Shown here: positions 26,203 to 34,717 of the stretch, piece by piece
How positions within the stretch are numbered: the stretch's first letter is position 1
Layout of the letters: the number at the start of each line of letters is the position of its first letter
From: CAZOZZ01 sp965247425
Lineage (GTDB): Bacteria > Acidobacteriota > Terriglobia > 20CM-2-55-15
DNA length: 64,000 bases
Assembly (NCBI GenBank): GCA_965247425.1
Contig: OZ252023.1
Span: forward strand, 2,666,001 to 2,730,000
Reading direction: 5' to 3'
Translations under genes and position numbers: made by a program
Notes under the pieces: model-generated
What the model saw: the letters and a program-made list of their open reading frames with translations, nothing else
Told to the model about the DNA's origin: nothing
The model's database searches: none

Positions 26203-26837
26203 ATGAATGTACTCGACCTACTTTGGCGGAACCGGCGACGATGACGGCCTCGGTATCTCCCTCGACGGGGCGGGAAACGTTTATTTGACCGGAAGGACGG
26301 AGTCGACTGATTTTCCGACAGCCAGCCCACTTCTGGGATCCTTCAGCGGTAGCGTGAGCGCTTTTGTCTTCAGAGTGGCGGCACCTGTTCCGGTCGGGCG
26401 GCCCTTCACGGTCGTAGACCGGGGAGGAACATCGATAACGAGTGCCTGGAGTTCGGCCACGCTGACGGTGGGTCACGCCCAGGTCGGGGTGGATGGCACC
26501 GCGCCGTCCGGGGTCGCTATCTTTGGACTCCGTCAGAACAGGGTTCTGGTGTCGGAGGCCGGCGTTCCCGCCTCGACGCCGAGGAACTCTGGACGCATCC
26601 ATGCCGATGTGTCCGGCGCGGTCAATACTGGTATCGCGATTGCGAATCCCAATGGTCTGGTCGCGAACATCTCTTTCTTCTTTACCGGTGCGGACGGGGT
26701 GAACTTCGGTGAGGGCAGCTTTACACTGGGAGCGAATCAACAGATCGCAAGGTTTCTTAACGAGGCGCCGTTTGGTGAGGCTTCGGTCGAGGGGGCCTTT
26801 ACATTTGTTTCAGACGTTCCCGTCGCAGTTGTCGCGC
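26203..26837 (+). pseudogene. Internal/C-terminal part of an SBBP beta-propeller protein (segment B), interrupted by an IS
   Basis: The plus strand encodes one SBBP repeat ('YSTYFGGTGDDDGLG', 'GAGNVYLTGRTESTDFPT') and then the usual C-terminal domain ('NTGIAIANPNGLVANISFFF', 'GEGSFTLGANQQIARFLNE', 'FTFVSDVPVAVVA'). The frame enters an IS at 26838 and stops artificially at 26870-26872. If the IS and one target duplication are removed, the sentence continues perfectly as V-V-A-L-R-G-L-T-N-D-A at 28755. No plausible start exists; a stop lies directly before 26207. Confidence 0.75.
26829..26837 (+). repeat. 9-bp target site duplication, left copy
   Basis: TTGTCGCGC lies immediately before the left IS end and is repeated exactly after the right end (28746-28754). 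This fixes the insertion point within an SBBP gene. Confidence 0.9.
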
Positions 26838-26991
26838 CAGCCATTTCGGAAGAGCAGCTCGGTCGAAGTTGAATGAGGCCCGGCCAGCGGGCATTTGAGT
26901 CGAATTCAAACCCATTGTTAAGGAAGTTCTATTTTCGCATTGTTGAAATCGATATGGTGTCGGCGGTATCTTGTGGTATATATACCGTCAG

Positions 26992-27378
26992 ATGAAGAAG
27001 AAAAAGATATGGCTTGAGTTGAATCAGGTAAAGGGAGCGGTTGCGTCGCGACTGCGACGGCGGAAGTACAGCCTGATCGAGCGCCATGAGATACCCGACG
27101 GTTTGCTGCCTGGCTCGGTGTCGATTAGTTACACCCGGTGCGGTAAGCCGACGTGCCGGTGTGTGTCGGGTGAAGGGCACCCATCCTGGTCCTGGACATT
27201 CATGATGGACGGGAAGAAGCATGTCGAACACGTTCCAGCTGCCATGGTTGAGGAGATTCAAAAGCGTGTCGGAGCGGGACGGGAGTTTCAGGATGCGATC
27301 CGGGAGGTGCTGACAGCGAACGCGAAGTTGTTGGTGCTGGAGCGCCAGCAACAACGTGAGAAGCGGAAGCGCCGGTGA
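26992..27378 (+). CDS. IS accessory protein (DUF6788-like)
   Basis: A ~128-residue basic protein with 'GSVSISYTRCGKPTCRCVSG' then 'EGHPSWSWTF'. The C-x-x-x-x-C-x-C cluster is typical of DUF6788-like proteins encoded just ahead of some transposases. The ATG at 26992 is preferred over an upstream TTG (26971). Its stop overlaps the GTG of the transposase (GTGA), so the two are coupled. It may bind metal or DNA and help transposition; not proven. Confidence 0.72.
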   Translation: MKKKKIWLELNQVKGAVASRLRRRKYSLIERHEIPDGLLPGSVSISYTRCGKPTCRCVSGEGHPSWSWTFMMDGKKHVEHVPAAMVEEIQKRVGAGREFQDAIREVLTANAKLLVLERQQQREKRKRR

Positions 27379-28568
27379 AAGGTCCGTCGGCACGAGGGAT
27401 ACGACGGTACGCGCGAAAGTGTTTGCGGCTGAAGGGGTATTTGAATCACCCCGGAGATGGGCGGGTGCGACCGCAGATCGGAAGTGGGCATCTGATCTGG
27501 TCTCTGGTGATCGGGTATCTGCTGCGGGAATCGAGCTTCCTGGCCATCGAGTCGCTCGCACGATCCTCGGCGTGTCGGGCCTTGGGAATCGGACGCCGCT
27601 TTAGCGACGACACGCTGGGCTATTTTACCGAGAAGCTGAATCCGGAATTCACGCGCGGCGCGTTGACCACAGCCATCAAGCAGGCCAAGCGCAATAAAGC
27701 GTTCGACGATTGCCGATTCATCGGCCTGGCGCTGGACGGGACAACCGTGGGGCGTGTCGGTGAGGCCGGGTGTCAGTGGTGTCGACCCCATCGCAACGCC
27801 GAGGGGGAGGTGACCACCTACTTACACCACGTCGTGATGGCCACCATCGTGGGCACCGGGTTCACTTTACCGGTCGATGTGGAACCCTACGGTAGTGGGG
27901 ATAGCGAATGGTCGGGGGGGCAACGACTGCTTCGTCGGGTGGTGGGGCAGTTGGGGCCGCGTTTTGCCGATTATGTTGTTGTCGATGGGGGCTATGCGTC
28001 GGCTCCGTTCCTGCACTTGGCCGACGAGTTGGGATTGAAGACCATCGTCCGTCTCAAAGCCAATCTTCCGAGCTTGTTCAACGCCGCCAAAAGCCGGTTT
28101 GCTTGTCAGCCGCCGTCCCGGGTTTTCAAGGATGGAGCCGATCGGGTGGAAATCTGGGATGCAGACGACTTCGATCCCTGGGGCCGATTGAACTGGCCGA
28201 CCGTGCGCGTGATCCGCTACCGGCAAGAGAAACCCGATGGATCGGTGGTCGAAGCCTACTGGCTGACCAATTTCTCGATGAACCAAGTGGGAGCGCCCAC
28301 TTTATTTCGCATGGCCAAGAGTCGTTGGGAAGTCGAAAACCAAGGTTTCAACGATGCCAAGAACCGTTATGGGATGGCCCATATCCCCCATCACCACGCC
28401 AACAGCTTGCTTCTCCACTGGCTCCTCATAAGCCTGGCTCTCACGATCGAACGTCTGTATCGATTGCGTCATTTGCATCGCGGGCGCCATCGCCCGCATA
28501 CCTCCATCGAGCTTCTTCGTTTGCTTCGCCTCGCTCTGTCTGCCCCAACCCCAGCCGACTCCAGCTGA
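27375..28568 (+). CDS. DDE transposase (IS4-like)
   Basis: The 397-residue transposase has a probable catalytic triad: Asp in 'IGLALDGTTVGR', Asp in 'YVVVDGGYASAPF', and Glu in 'SRWEVENQGFNDAKNRYGM'. The last segment resembles the R-x-x-x-E signature of IS4-type enzymes. The C-terminus is basic. It begins at a GTG overlapping the accessory gene. It appears intact. Confidence 0.87.
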   Translation: MKGPSARGIRRYARKCLRLKGYLNHPGDGRVRPQIGSGHLIWSLVIGYLLRESSFLAIESLARSSACRALGIGRRFSDDTLGYFTEKLNPEFTRGALTTAIKQAKRNKAFDDCRFIGLALDGTTVGRVGEAGCQWCRPHRNAEGEVTTYLHHVVMATIVGTGFTLPVDVEPYGSGDSEWSGGQRLLRRVVGQLGPRFADYVVVDGGYASAPFLHLADELGLKTIVRLKANLPSLFNAAKSRFACQPPSRVFKDGADRVEIWDADDFDPWGRLNWPTVRVIRYRQEKPDGSVVEAYWLTNFSMNQVGAPTLFRMAKSRWEVENQGFNDAKNRYGMAHIPHHHANSLLLHWLLISLALTIERLYRLRHLHRGRHRPHTSIELLRLLRLALSAPTPADSS

Positions 28569-28745
28569 ACTGACTCGTTTCCCTGGTCTCCACGCGCCTG
28601 CCTGACCCCAATCACCGGGCTGGACCCGCTACGGATACCTGTCTCTCGAAAATACCCCTCACTTCAAATTCCTCTCCCTCCTCGACCTTTTCCCTTCCAG
28701 AGCCCCTTCCAGACACTCCGTCCTCCCTGACTTCCGAAATGGCTG

Positions 28746-28776
28746 TTGTCGCGCTTCGAGGCTTGACAAACGACGC
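28746..28776 (+). pseudogene. Continuation of SBBP segment B beyond the IS
   Basis: This starts with the right copy of the 9-bp duplication. After it, the frame reads L-R-G-L-T-N-D-A, the continuation of 'VPVAVVA' at 26837, as in intact SBBP proteins. It then ends abruptly at the GACGCGTC palindrome (28772-28779), where the opposite-strand segment A begins. Confidence 0.65.
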
Positions 28777-30193
28777 GTCTGGCCGGTCACGTACGCGTTA
28801 CCCTCAACATCCACCGCTATGCCGAGGCCCAGATCGAGCCCATTGCCGCCAAGGTAAGTGGAGTACGAAAGTGCGGAGCCCGACGCATTCAGCTTGGTAA
28901 CGAAAGCGTCAAACGCATCCCCACCGAAGGTTGCATTCAGTGGATTCTCGGTGGGAAAAGCGTGGGAGCCCGTGGTGCCGGTCAGGTAGACGTTTCCCGC
29001 CCCGTCAACGGCGATGGCGCCTGCAGACTCGTCACCTGCGCCCCCCAGATACGTGGAGTAAAGAAGAGTCGATCCGGAGGCATCGAGTTTGGACACATAG
29101 ATATCCCTGGCACCGGCAAGCGTCCGTTGGAATGCCTGGGTCGTGGTCGGAAAGTCGGTCGAGTTGGTCTGGCCGGTGACATAGGCGTTTCCATCGCCAT
29201 CCACCGCAATCGAGACTCCACCCGAACCGCTTCCCAGGGAAGTCGTATAGACCAGTGCGGACCCGGAGGCGTTCAATTTGGCCACGAAAGCATCACCCGT
29301 TCCATCCAAACCTGTAACGTACGCATTCCCGGAGCTATCGGCGGCCACGGCACTGCCGGAACGGAAAGCGAGGAACGTGGAATAACTGAGGACGGGGTCA
29401 ATCACCAGCGGCTGGGACCGGTCGAATGAACCGATACGGAAGCCCACATCGGATTGACCCAGGACGACGTATTCACCCGAGACCTCCCGCCGTTCTCTTC
29501 CCACCACCTGATAGATCACGGGTTTGAGCATCCGAATCCGAGCCCCATCGGTTCCGGGACCGGGTTCAAAACTCAGGTTGCCTTCGGCGTCCTTGTGGAA
29601 CGGCCCGCTTCCATCCAACCGAATTCGAATGACGTCCGGATCGGCCCCCGGGGCGACGACGAAGTCGTACTCGATCTGACCTTGGTTCCCGTAGTAAACC
29701 TGATCAATTCCCGGATACACGTCCTCGTATCGGACCGCTGCATACGTCGGGATATCCGTGCGCCACGCGTTCGGATCGTTGCCGACAAAGTAGTGGACCA
29801 TCCCTGGAAGCTCTCCGGACCCGGAGGGCGCCGCATCGCGATCGGCACCCACCAGACGCATTCGGAAACGAACCGAATCCTCGGATGCGTTCTTCCGTTT
29901 CGATGCCGCAACCGGGTCGGACTCGTGCCGGGTGGCGAACGCGAGAGCGGCGGAGGACCGGCCAGAAAAAGGGTGTAGCCGTTCCCGCGGGCCAGGAACA
30001 GCACATCGGCGCTGGCCTGACCATGATTGACTTCAAAACCGAGAGGCAGTTTGCCGTACGCGCTCGTGGCCGGGGAACGGAGCCGGACGTCGGGAGTAGG
30101 GGGGAATGCGGTCGAGACCGGATCCAGGGAGGCCTGGCTGCAGCCTGCCATCAGAGGGAAGACCAGGCACAGAATAAACACAAGCGCACCCAT
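28777..30193 (-). pseudogene. SBBP (beta-propeller repeat) lipoprotein, N-terminal part, frameshifted (segment A)
   Basis: From ATG 30193 the protein has a lipoprotein leader (LVFPLMAGC) and the conserved N-terminal domain ('YGKLPLGFEVNHGQASADV', 'GYTLFLAG'). The frame shifts at about 29949-29956, where one G seems missing from a GGCC context. It resumes as 'LAFATRHESDPVAASKRK', then 'MVHYFVGNDPNAWRTDIPTY', 'VYPGIDQVYYGNQGQIEYDF' and several SBBP repeats ('YSTYLGG...', 'GNAYVTGQT'). After 'VTGQT' homology stops at about 28777. The native protein would be a large secreted propeller. It is non-functional through frameshift plus loss of its 3' end. Confidence 0.8.
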
Positions 30194-30422
30194 GCCCCTG
30201 TCCGGTTCACGCAGACCACGCAACCCGGCGGGTTCAATCGAGCATCCCCCGGGCAAACTCACAAACCCATCCATCGGCTGAAAACTCCACACGTTGAAAG
30301 TGTACAAAAAGGCGACTTGAACCTGACGTCAGGCCGGACACTCGATGCCTGAATCAAGATAACAACGAACACTCAATTCTTTGCAAGTATGTATGCGCGT
30401 TCCATACGCTCAGAAAGCCTTA

Positions 30423-30600
30423 GGGCCCGCTCAAGAATAGCTTCACATTTTGGCGTCCCATCTTCACGCCATCTTCGGCCGCTCCTCAATCGCAGATCCT
30501 CGAAATAGCCGGGCTATTCCTCCGGTTTGCTCAATCGGTCGCAACCAAATCTGACGCAAATCTGGGCGCGAATTCTGCGAAGCTATTCTTGAGCGGACCC
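30423..30600. repeat. 178-bp inverted-repeat element (MITE-like)
   Basis: The 22-bp arms at 30423-30444 and 30579-30600 pair with a single mismatch. Between them lies a small perfect hairpin AATAGC/GCTATT. The motif AGGGCCCGCTCA of the left arm also occurs at 11347-11358, after the SDR gene, so part of it is dispersed. No coding potential is seen. Confidence 0.6.
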
Positions 30601-30684
30601 TTGAGTGGACCCGACAAAAACAGGGTCTCGCGGCGAGCGGAAACACACCGTTCCAAACCTCACCGAACAGGACCCAAACCTTTC

Positions 30685-30714
30685 TTGCTATTGGATTTCC
30701 GAAACGATTAGAAT
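30685..30714 (+). promoter_or_regulatory. Candidate promoter of the DUF1592-DUF1552-ankyrin operon
   Basis: TTGCTA (30685-30690) and TAGAAT (30709-30714) are separated by 18 bp and lie 104 bp before the DUF1592 start. The match is moderate, so this is a suggestion only. Confidence 0.3.
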
Positions 30715-30817
30715 ACCCGGAACTGGGACCTGGATCTCGAACCTTGAGAGCAGCGGTAGCGGGCCGTTTTAAATTGTAAGAACGAGCCGATCGTCTACCG
30801 GGGGAGAAACAAGGCGC

Positions 30818-33286
30818 ATGACCTACCACAGGCTTGTGATTGTCGGCGGCACTCTGGTGTGCATGGTCCTGACCTCAGCCGGCATAAGCCGGGCCGGGGA
30901 ACAGGCCCCAACCGCCCCCACACTCCTGTCGCTCGATCAGCAGCGCACACTCGTCGCCGATTACTGTACCGGCTGTCACAACGACAACGACAGGTTTGGC
31001 GAAATGACCCTGACCAGCCTCGATCTGGAACATCCGGAACAGAACGCACTGCTCGCAGAGAAAGTGATACGGAAGCTGAAGACCGGGTTGATGCCTCCGG
31101 CCGGTGAAATTCGGCCGGGCACCGCAGACATCGAAGCATTCGCGGCGGCGCTGGCGGCAACCGTCGACACGGCCGCCTCAGCCAGGCCGAATCCGGGCAC
31201 GCGACCGTTCCAGCGTCTCACACGAGACGAGTATGCCAATTCGATCCGGGCATTGCTCGGGATCGATGTGGATGTGGCCAAGTTTCTTCCAGCCGATTCC
31301 CTGAGCGAAGGACTGGACAACATCGCCGACTCGCAGACGTTTTCGGCTTCGCTGATGGAAGGATACATGCGGGCGGCCGGCCAGATCATGCGCGAGGCGT
31401 TGGGCGATCCGAAGGCCGATCCCTCGTCGGTGGTTTTCCAGGTCAACCGGACGGGTTCGCAGCTCAGGCGGGTGCCCGGCGCCCCGTTTGGAACACGAGG
31501 TGGGCTCTCGCTCATGCACAACTTCCCTGCCGATGGAGAGTACAGCTTCCGATCGATGCTGCACGGAACCCCGACGGGACGCCTGTTCGGTAACACGACG
31601 GACGAGGAAATCGAGGTCTCTATCGACGGCGAAAGGGTTGCGCTCGTGCCGGTCCCTCCGGATCTGTCCGAGTCGGGATCGGTCAGCGGACTCAACCTCG
31701 CCACCGGACCCGTCTTCGTGAAAGCCGGCCCGCACCGTGTGACGGCGGCTTTCCTGCAAAAACAGACCCTCATCGTTGCCGACGACATGGCGGAAATACA
31801 GCACACGCTGATCGACACCGACTCGGGCGACGGTCGCGAGTTGACCGTCTATCCTCACATACGGGAATTCGAGATCAACGGCCCCCGCAATGTGTCGGGA
31901 GTTTCCGACTCGGCTCCGCGGCGCAGTGTGTTCACCTGTCGGCCACTCGGACCGGAAGAGGAAATCCCGTGCGCCACGGAGATCATCAACAGGCTGGCCC
32001 GACAGGCCTACCGGAGGCCGGTGTCGAACGAGGACATGGAAGGGTTGATGCTCTTCTATGACCAGGGTCGCAACCGGAATGGAGACTTCGAGTCGGGTAT
32101 CCGCGAAGCGATGCAGGCGATGTTGACAAGCCCCGATTTCGTATTCAAATTCGAGCCTTTCCCGGAGGGTACAAAGCCGGGCGAAGACTATTACATCGGC
32201 GACCTGGCCCTCGCCTCCCGCATGTCATACTTCCTGTGGGGTAAGCCTCCCGACGACGCACTGTTGGATCTCGCCGCGAGGGAACAGCTGGGGAATCCGG
32301 AGGTGCTCGAGAGCGAGGTACGCCGCATGCTCGCCGACCCGAGTTCGCTCTGGCTTTCGGCGAAATTCGCGAACCTCTGGCTGCACCTGCCCGATCTCGA
32401 TAACTTCCATCCTGAACCGTACTACTACCCGCAGTACGATCACACACTGGCCCTGGCTCTGGTCCGGGAAACAGAACTGTTCTTCGACAGCATCGTGCGC
32501 GAAGACCGGAACGTGCTGGACCTGATTACCGCCGACCACACTTTCGTCAACGAGCGCCTGGCGACCCATTACGGAATCCCGAACGTCCGGGGGGATCGCT
32601 TCCGAAAGGTGACCCTTTCTGAAGACTTCCGCCGGGGGCTACTCGGTAAAGCCGCGATCCTGGCGCTGACTTCGAATGCCGAGAGAACCTCTCCCGTACT
32701 CCGCGGCAAATGGGTCCTGGGAGTCCTGCTGGGCACGCCGCCACCGCCGCCGCCGCCGGTAGTGCCGAGTCTGGATGAAACCGAGGCGATCACATCGGGC
32801 AAAGTCCTGCCGGTACGCGAACGGATGGAAATGCACCGCGCAAACCCGGTTTGTAACTCCTGTCATCGGATGATCGATCCGCTGGGTCTGGCTCTGGAGA
32901 ACTTCGATGTCACCGGCGAATGGAGGGTCCTGGACAAGACCTACGCGATCAGTTCGGCCGGGGTTCGAATTCATACCGGCGGCATTCCGATCGATGCGAC
33001 AACCGAGCTATATGACGGAACGCCCCTGGATGGACCGGCCAGCCTCCGTTCAGCCATCCTGAAGTACTCCGACGCGTTCATCAACACGCTGACGGAAAAC
33101 CTGATGGCGTTTGCGATCGGCCGACGCATTGAACACTTCGACATGCCTTCGATTCGGTCTATCACCGACGAAGCAGCCACCCATGACCACCGCTTCTCTT
33201 CGCTGGTTCTGGGCATTGTGAAGAGCCCTGCGTTTCGAATGAGCCGAGCGGAAGAACCGGTCACGGAAGCAGGAAAACAGAGGTAG
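30818..33286 (+). CDS. DUF1592-type exported cytochrome-like protein (copy 1)
   Basis: An 822-residue protein with a signal peptide (about 1-26). An N-terminal heme-type motif C50-T-G-C-H54 is followed by 'KLKTGLMPPAGEIRP', the DUF1587 segment 'FQRLTRDEYANSIRALLGID', and the DUF1592, DUF1588 and DUF1585 blocks. A second CxxCH (CNSCH) lies in the C-terminal 'NPVCNSCHRMIDPLGLALE' motif. Proteins of this group are common in Acidobacteriota and Planctomycetota and are predicted to be periplasmic c-type cytochromes of unknown substrate. It is the first gene of a three-gene operon. A full paralogue is at 41092-43563. Confidence 0.9.
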   Translation: MTYHRLVIVGGTLVCMVLTSAGISRAGEQAPTAPTLLSLDQQRTLVADYCTGCHNDNDRFGEMTLTSLDLEHPEQNALLAEKVIRKLKTGLMPPAGEIRPGTADIEAFAAALAATVDTAASARPNPGTRPFQRLTRDEYANSIRALLGIDVDVAKFLPADSLSEGLDNIADSQTFSASLMEGYMRAAGQIMREALGDPKADPSSVVFQVNRTGSQLRRVPGAPFGTRGGLSLMHNFPADGEYSFRSMLHGTPTGRLFGNTTDEEIEVSIDGERVALVPVPPDLSESGSVSGLNLATGPVFVKAGPHRVTAAFLQKQTLIVADDMAEIQHTLIDTDSGDGRELTVYPHIREFEINGPRNVSGVSDSAPRRSVFTCRPLGPEEEIPCATEIINRLARQAYRRPVSNEDMEGLMLFYDQGRNRNGDFESGIREAMQAMLTSPDFVFKFEPFPEGTKPGEDYYIGDLALASRMSYFLWGKPPDDALLDLAAREQLGNPEVLESEVRRMLADPSSLWLSAKFANLWLHLPDLDNFHPEPYYYPQYDHTLALALVRETELFFDSIVREDRNVLDLITADHTFVNERLATHYGIPNVRGDRFRKVTLSEDFRRGLLGKAAILALTSNAERTSPVLRGKWVLGVLLGTPPPPPPPVVPSLDETEAITSGKVLPVRERMEMHRANPVCNSCHRMIDPLGLALENFDVTGEWRVLDKTYAISSAGVRIHTGGIPIDATTELYDGTPLDGPASLRSAILKYSDAFINTLTENLMAFAIGRRIEHFDMPSIRSITDEAATHDHRFSSLVLGIVKSPAFRMSRAEEPVTEAGKQR

Positions 33287-33314
33287 CCCTAAGAAAATCC
33301 CACAGGGAGGAAGG

Positions 33315-34694
33315 ATGTTCATTACGAAGAAACACATCTCGCGCCGCACGATGCTGCAGGGCATGGGTGCGGTGGTGGGCTTGCCATTGCTGGAGTCCAT
33401 GACACCCGCCATGGCCGGACCTCAGGACGCCGCGTCAAAAGAGCAGCCGGTGCGGCTGGCATGCCTGGAGATGGTTCACGGGTCCGGGGGGGCCACCCGA
33501 TGGGGCGCCGAACAGAACCTCTGGTCGCCGGCCGTCGCAGGCCGGGACTTCGACCTCACTCCCAGCAGCCTGCTCCCGCTTGAGCCGTGGAGAGACTACC
33601 TCACGATCGTCAGCAACACGGACATGCGAGGCGCCGAGGCGTGGGAGGTCAAGGAGATCGGCGGAGACCATTTCCGATCGAGCGCGGTATTCCTGACACA
33701 ATCTCACCCGCGTCAAACGCAAAGCTCAGACGTGCGGGCAGACGTGTCGTTCGACCAGATATACGCCCAACGGTACGGTCAAGATACCCCGCTGCCGTCG
33801 ATCCAGATGGCCATCGAGAGCGTGGACCAGGCCGGGGGATGCGAGTACGGCTATTCCTGTGTCTACACCGATTCGATCAGTTGGGCAACACCGACCAGAC
33901 CGCTGCCGATGCTACGAGACCCCCGCATGATATTCGACCAGTTGTTCGGTGTCGGCGGATCGCCCGAGGAGCGAGCCGTCCGACGAAACACCGATCGCAG
34001 TATCCTGGACTGGGTCACCCACCGCGTTGCGGAACTGAAGTCGCAAATGAGCCCCAGCGACCGTAACCGGCTGGACGAGCACCTGGAGAACGTTCGCGAA
34101 ATCGAACGCCGGATCGCCCGGATCGAGGAAAAGAACGCGAGCGGCGATGTACGGGAGTTGCCCGCTGCGCCGATGGGAGTGCCCGATTCCTTCGATGAAC
34201 ATGTCAAGATCATGATGGACCTGCAGGTTCTGGCTTTCGCCAGCGACACGACCCGCGTGACGTCCTTCAAACTGAGCCGTGACGCGACGGGTCGGACTTT
34301 TCCCGAGAGCGGTTTTGAAGGCTCGTTCCACGGCGCCTCGCATCACGGCGAGAATCCACAGCGGATCACGACCTTCGCCCAGATCAACACGTACCACATC
34401 GAAGTGTTGTCGTATTTCGTCGACAAACTCCAGAAGACCCCGAATGGAGACGGCACCCTTCTCGACAGTGCGATGATTCTCTACGGATCTCCGATGGGGA
34501 ACGGGAACCTGCACAACCACAAACGCGTTCCGTTAGCGCTGGTGGGCCACGCCGGTGGGCGACTCCGAGGCGGCCTCCACGTCATCGCGCCGGACGGAAC
34601 ACCATCGGCAAACATGTACCTGGCCCTGCTCCACAAGCTCGGCTTCGACGAAATGTCCAGCTTCGCCGACAGTACGGGAGAACTCGACATCTAG
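33315..34694 (+). CDS. DUF1552 Tat-exported protein (copy 1)
   Basis: A 459-residue protein with a twin-arginine signal (S-R-R-T-M-L near residue 10, hydrophobic part to about 35). The DUF1552 body contains 'DYLTIVSNTDMRGAEAWEVK', 'GGDHFRSSAVFLTQSHPRQT', 'MILYGSPMGNGNLHNHKRVP' and ends 'FADSTGELDI'. DUF1552 proteins share the alkaline-phosphatase/sulfatase-like region of DUF1501 relatives and nearly always travel with DUF1592 genes. Export by Tat suggests folding or cofactor loading before transport. GGAGG lies before the ATG, 28 bp after the DUF1592 gene. Confidence 0.9.
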   Translation: MFITKKHISRRTMLQGMGAVVGLPLLESMTPAMAGPQDAASKEQPVRLACLEMVHGSGGATRWGAEQNLWSPAVAGRDFDLTPSSLLPLEPWRDYLTIVSNTDMRGAEAWEVKEIGGDHFRSSAVFLTQSHPRQTQSSDVRADVSFDQIYAQRYGQDTPLPSIQMAIESVDQAGGCEYGYSCVYTDSISWATPTRPLPMLRDPRMIFDQLFGVGGSPEERAVRRNTDRSILDWVTHRVAELKSQMSPSDRNRLDEHLENVREIERRIARIEEKNASGDVRELPAAPMGVPDSFDEHVKIMMDLQVLAFASDTTRVTSFKLSRDATGRTFPESGFEGSFHGASHHGENPQRITTFAQINTYHIEVLSYFVDKLQKTPNGDGTLLDSAMILYGSPMGNGNLHNHKRVPLALVGHAGGRLRGGLHVIAPDGTPSANMYLALLHKLGFDEMSSFADSTGELDI

Positions 34695-34717
34695 CGGCTA
34701 TTTCGGGAGGATACTTT

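Larger units (their letters stand above)
26838..28745 (+). mobile_element. Insertion sequence with DUF6788-type ORF and DDE transposase (1908 bp)
   Basis: The ends are perfect 15-bp inverted repeats: CAGCCATTTCGGAAG (26838-26852) and CTTCCGAAATGGCTG (28731-28745), flanked by the 9-bp duplication TTGTCGCGC. It carries two overlapping genes on the plus strand. The 9-bp duplication and the DDE protein suggest the IS4 superfamily, but the exact family is not certain. Both genes and both ends are intact, so the copy is recent or still mobile. Confidence 0.9.
30194..30817. other. Intergenic region before the DUF1592 operon
   Basis: These 624 bp hold no convincing gene. They contain an inverted-repeat element (30423-30600) and a candidate promoter for the plus-strand operon (30685-30714). 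Confidence 0.6.

Noticed and set aside
26207..26872. Intact 221-residue secreted protein
   Set aside because: There is no leader, a stop lies directly before the ATG, it begins inside an SBBP repeat, and its end is IS sequence.
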